Positions 5,562 to 7,067 of a stretch of 7,067 nt of DNA are shown one piece after another. The notes under the pieces are model-generated. The model searched no databases. It saw nothing but the letters and a program-made list of their open reading frames with translations, and was not told where the DNA came from. A program made the translations under genes and the position numbers. The stretch spans positions 1 through 7,067 of the forward strand of contig JAUWGL010000041.1 in assembly GCA_030606465.1 (NCBI GenBank), written 5' to 3'. How positions within the stretch are numbered: position 1 is the first letter of the stretch; every line of letters begins with the position of its first letter. The stretch is from Thermoplasmata archaeon. Its GTDB lineage: Archaea > Thermoplasmatota > E2 > DHVEG-1.

Positions 5562-5587
5562 AAAAAATTACTGAAAAAAATTACTGA
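5562..5587 (+). repeat. Perfect 13-bp tandem repeat upstream of gyrB
   Basis: AAAAAATTACTGA occurs twice head to tail with no mismatch (5562-5574 and 5575-5587). The pair ends a few bases before the gyrB TATA-like element and sits in the divergent promoter region. A one-turn spacing slightly over 10 bp could suit paired binding of a regulator; A-tract bending is another possibility. Role inferred from position only. Confidence 0.6.
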
Positions 5588-5594
5588 TTTAGTG

Positions 5595-7067
<1,473 letters not shown>

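Noticed and set aside
5549..5588. A second C/D-like RNA upstream of gyrB (ATGATGG followed by two CTGA)
   Set aside because: The C box would have a mismatch (ATGATGG), there is no C' box, and the CTGA copies come from the 13-bp tandem repeat.

Overview
The window looks like an AT-rich archaeal chromosome segment, most likely from a euryarchaeal lineage in the broad sense (Thermoplasmatota or methanogen-related). This rests on an endonuclease Q-type repair enzyme, a canonical archaeal C/D box guide RNA, TATA-like elements about 26 bases upstream of start codons, T-rich terminators, and a bacterial-type gyrB, which many euryarchaea acquired. The exact lineage cannot be fixed from the sequence alone.

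Layout from left to right. (1) Positions 1-1336, minus strand: the first 445 residues of a large secreted or membrane surface protein with an Ig-like domain, running off the left edge. (2) Positions 1337-1704 hold no intact protein gene. They contain a 5'-truncated, frameshifted relic of the C-terminus of PurL (plus strand), then a C/D box sRNA with all four boxes (plus strand), then a two-part hairpin flanked by A and T runs that can terminate transcription from both sides. (3) Positions 1705-3388, minus strand: a two-gene unit of an EndoQ-like deaminated-base endonuclease followed closely by a GAF-type free methionine-R-sulfoxide reductase-like protein. (4) Positions 3461-5389, minus strand: a large membrane protein with a Vps62/DUF946-like ectodomain, five membrane helices and a cytoplasmic zinc ribbon. 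(5) A 232-base divergent promoter region with a perfect 13-bp tandem repeat. (6) Positions 5622-7067, plus strand: the N-terminal 482 residues of DNA gyrase subunit B, cut by the right edge.

The EndoQ and methionine sulfoxide reductase genes probably share a transcript and suggest a damage-response pairing: repair of deaminated DNA plus repair of oxidised free methionine. The Vps62-like gene is separated from them by a T-rich terminator and diverges from gyrB. The least expected items are the C/D box sRNA next to the purL relic and the Vps62-like/zinc-ribbon membrane protein, whose function is unknown. No mobile element, CRISPR array, tRNA or rRNA is visible.
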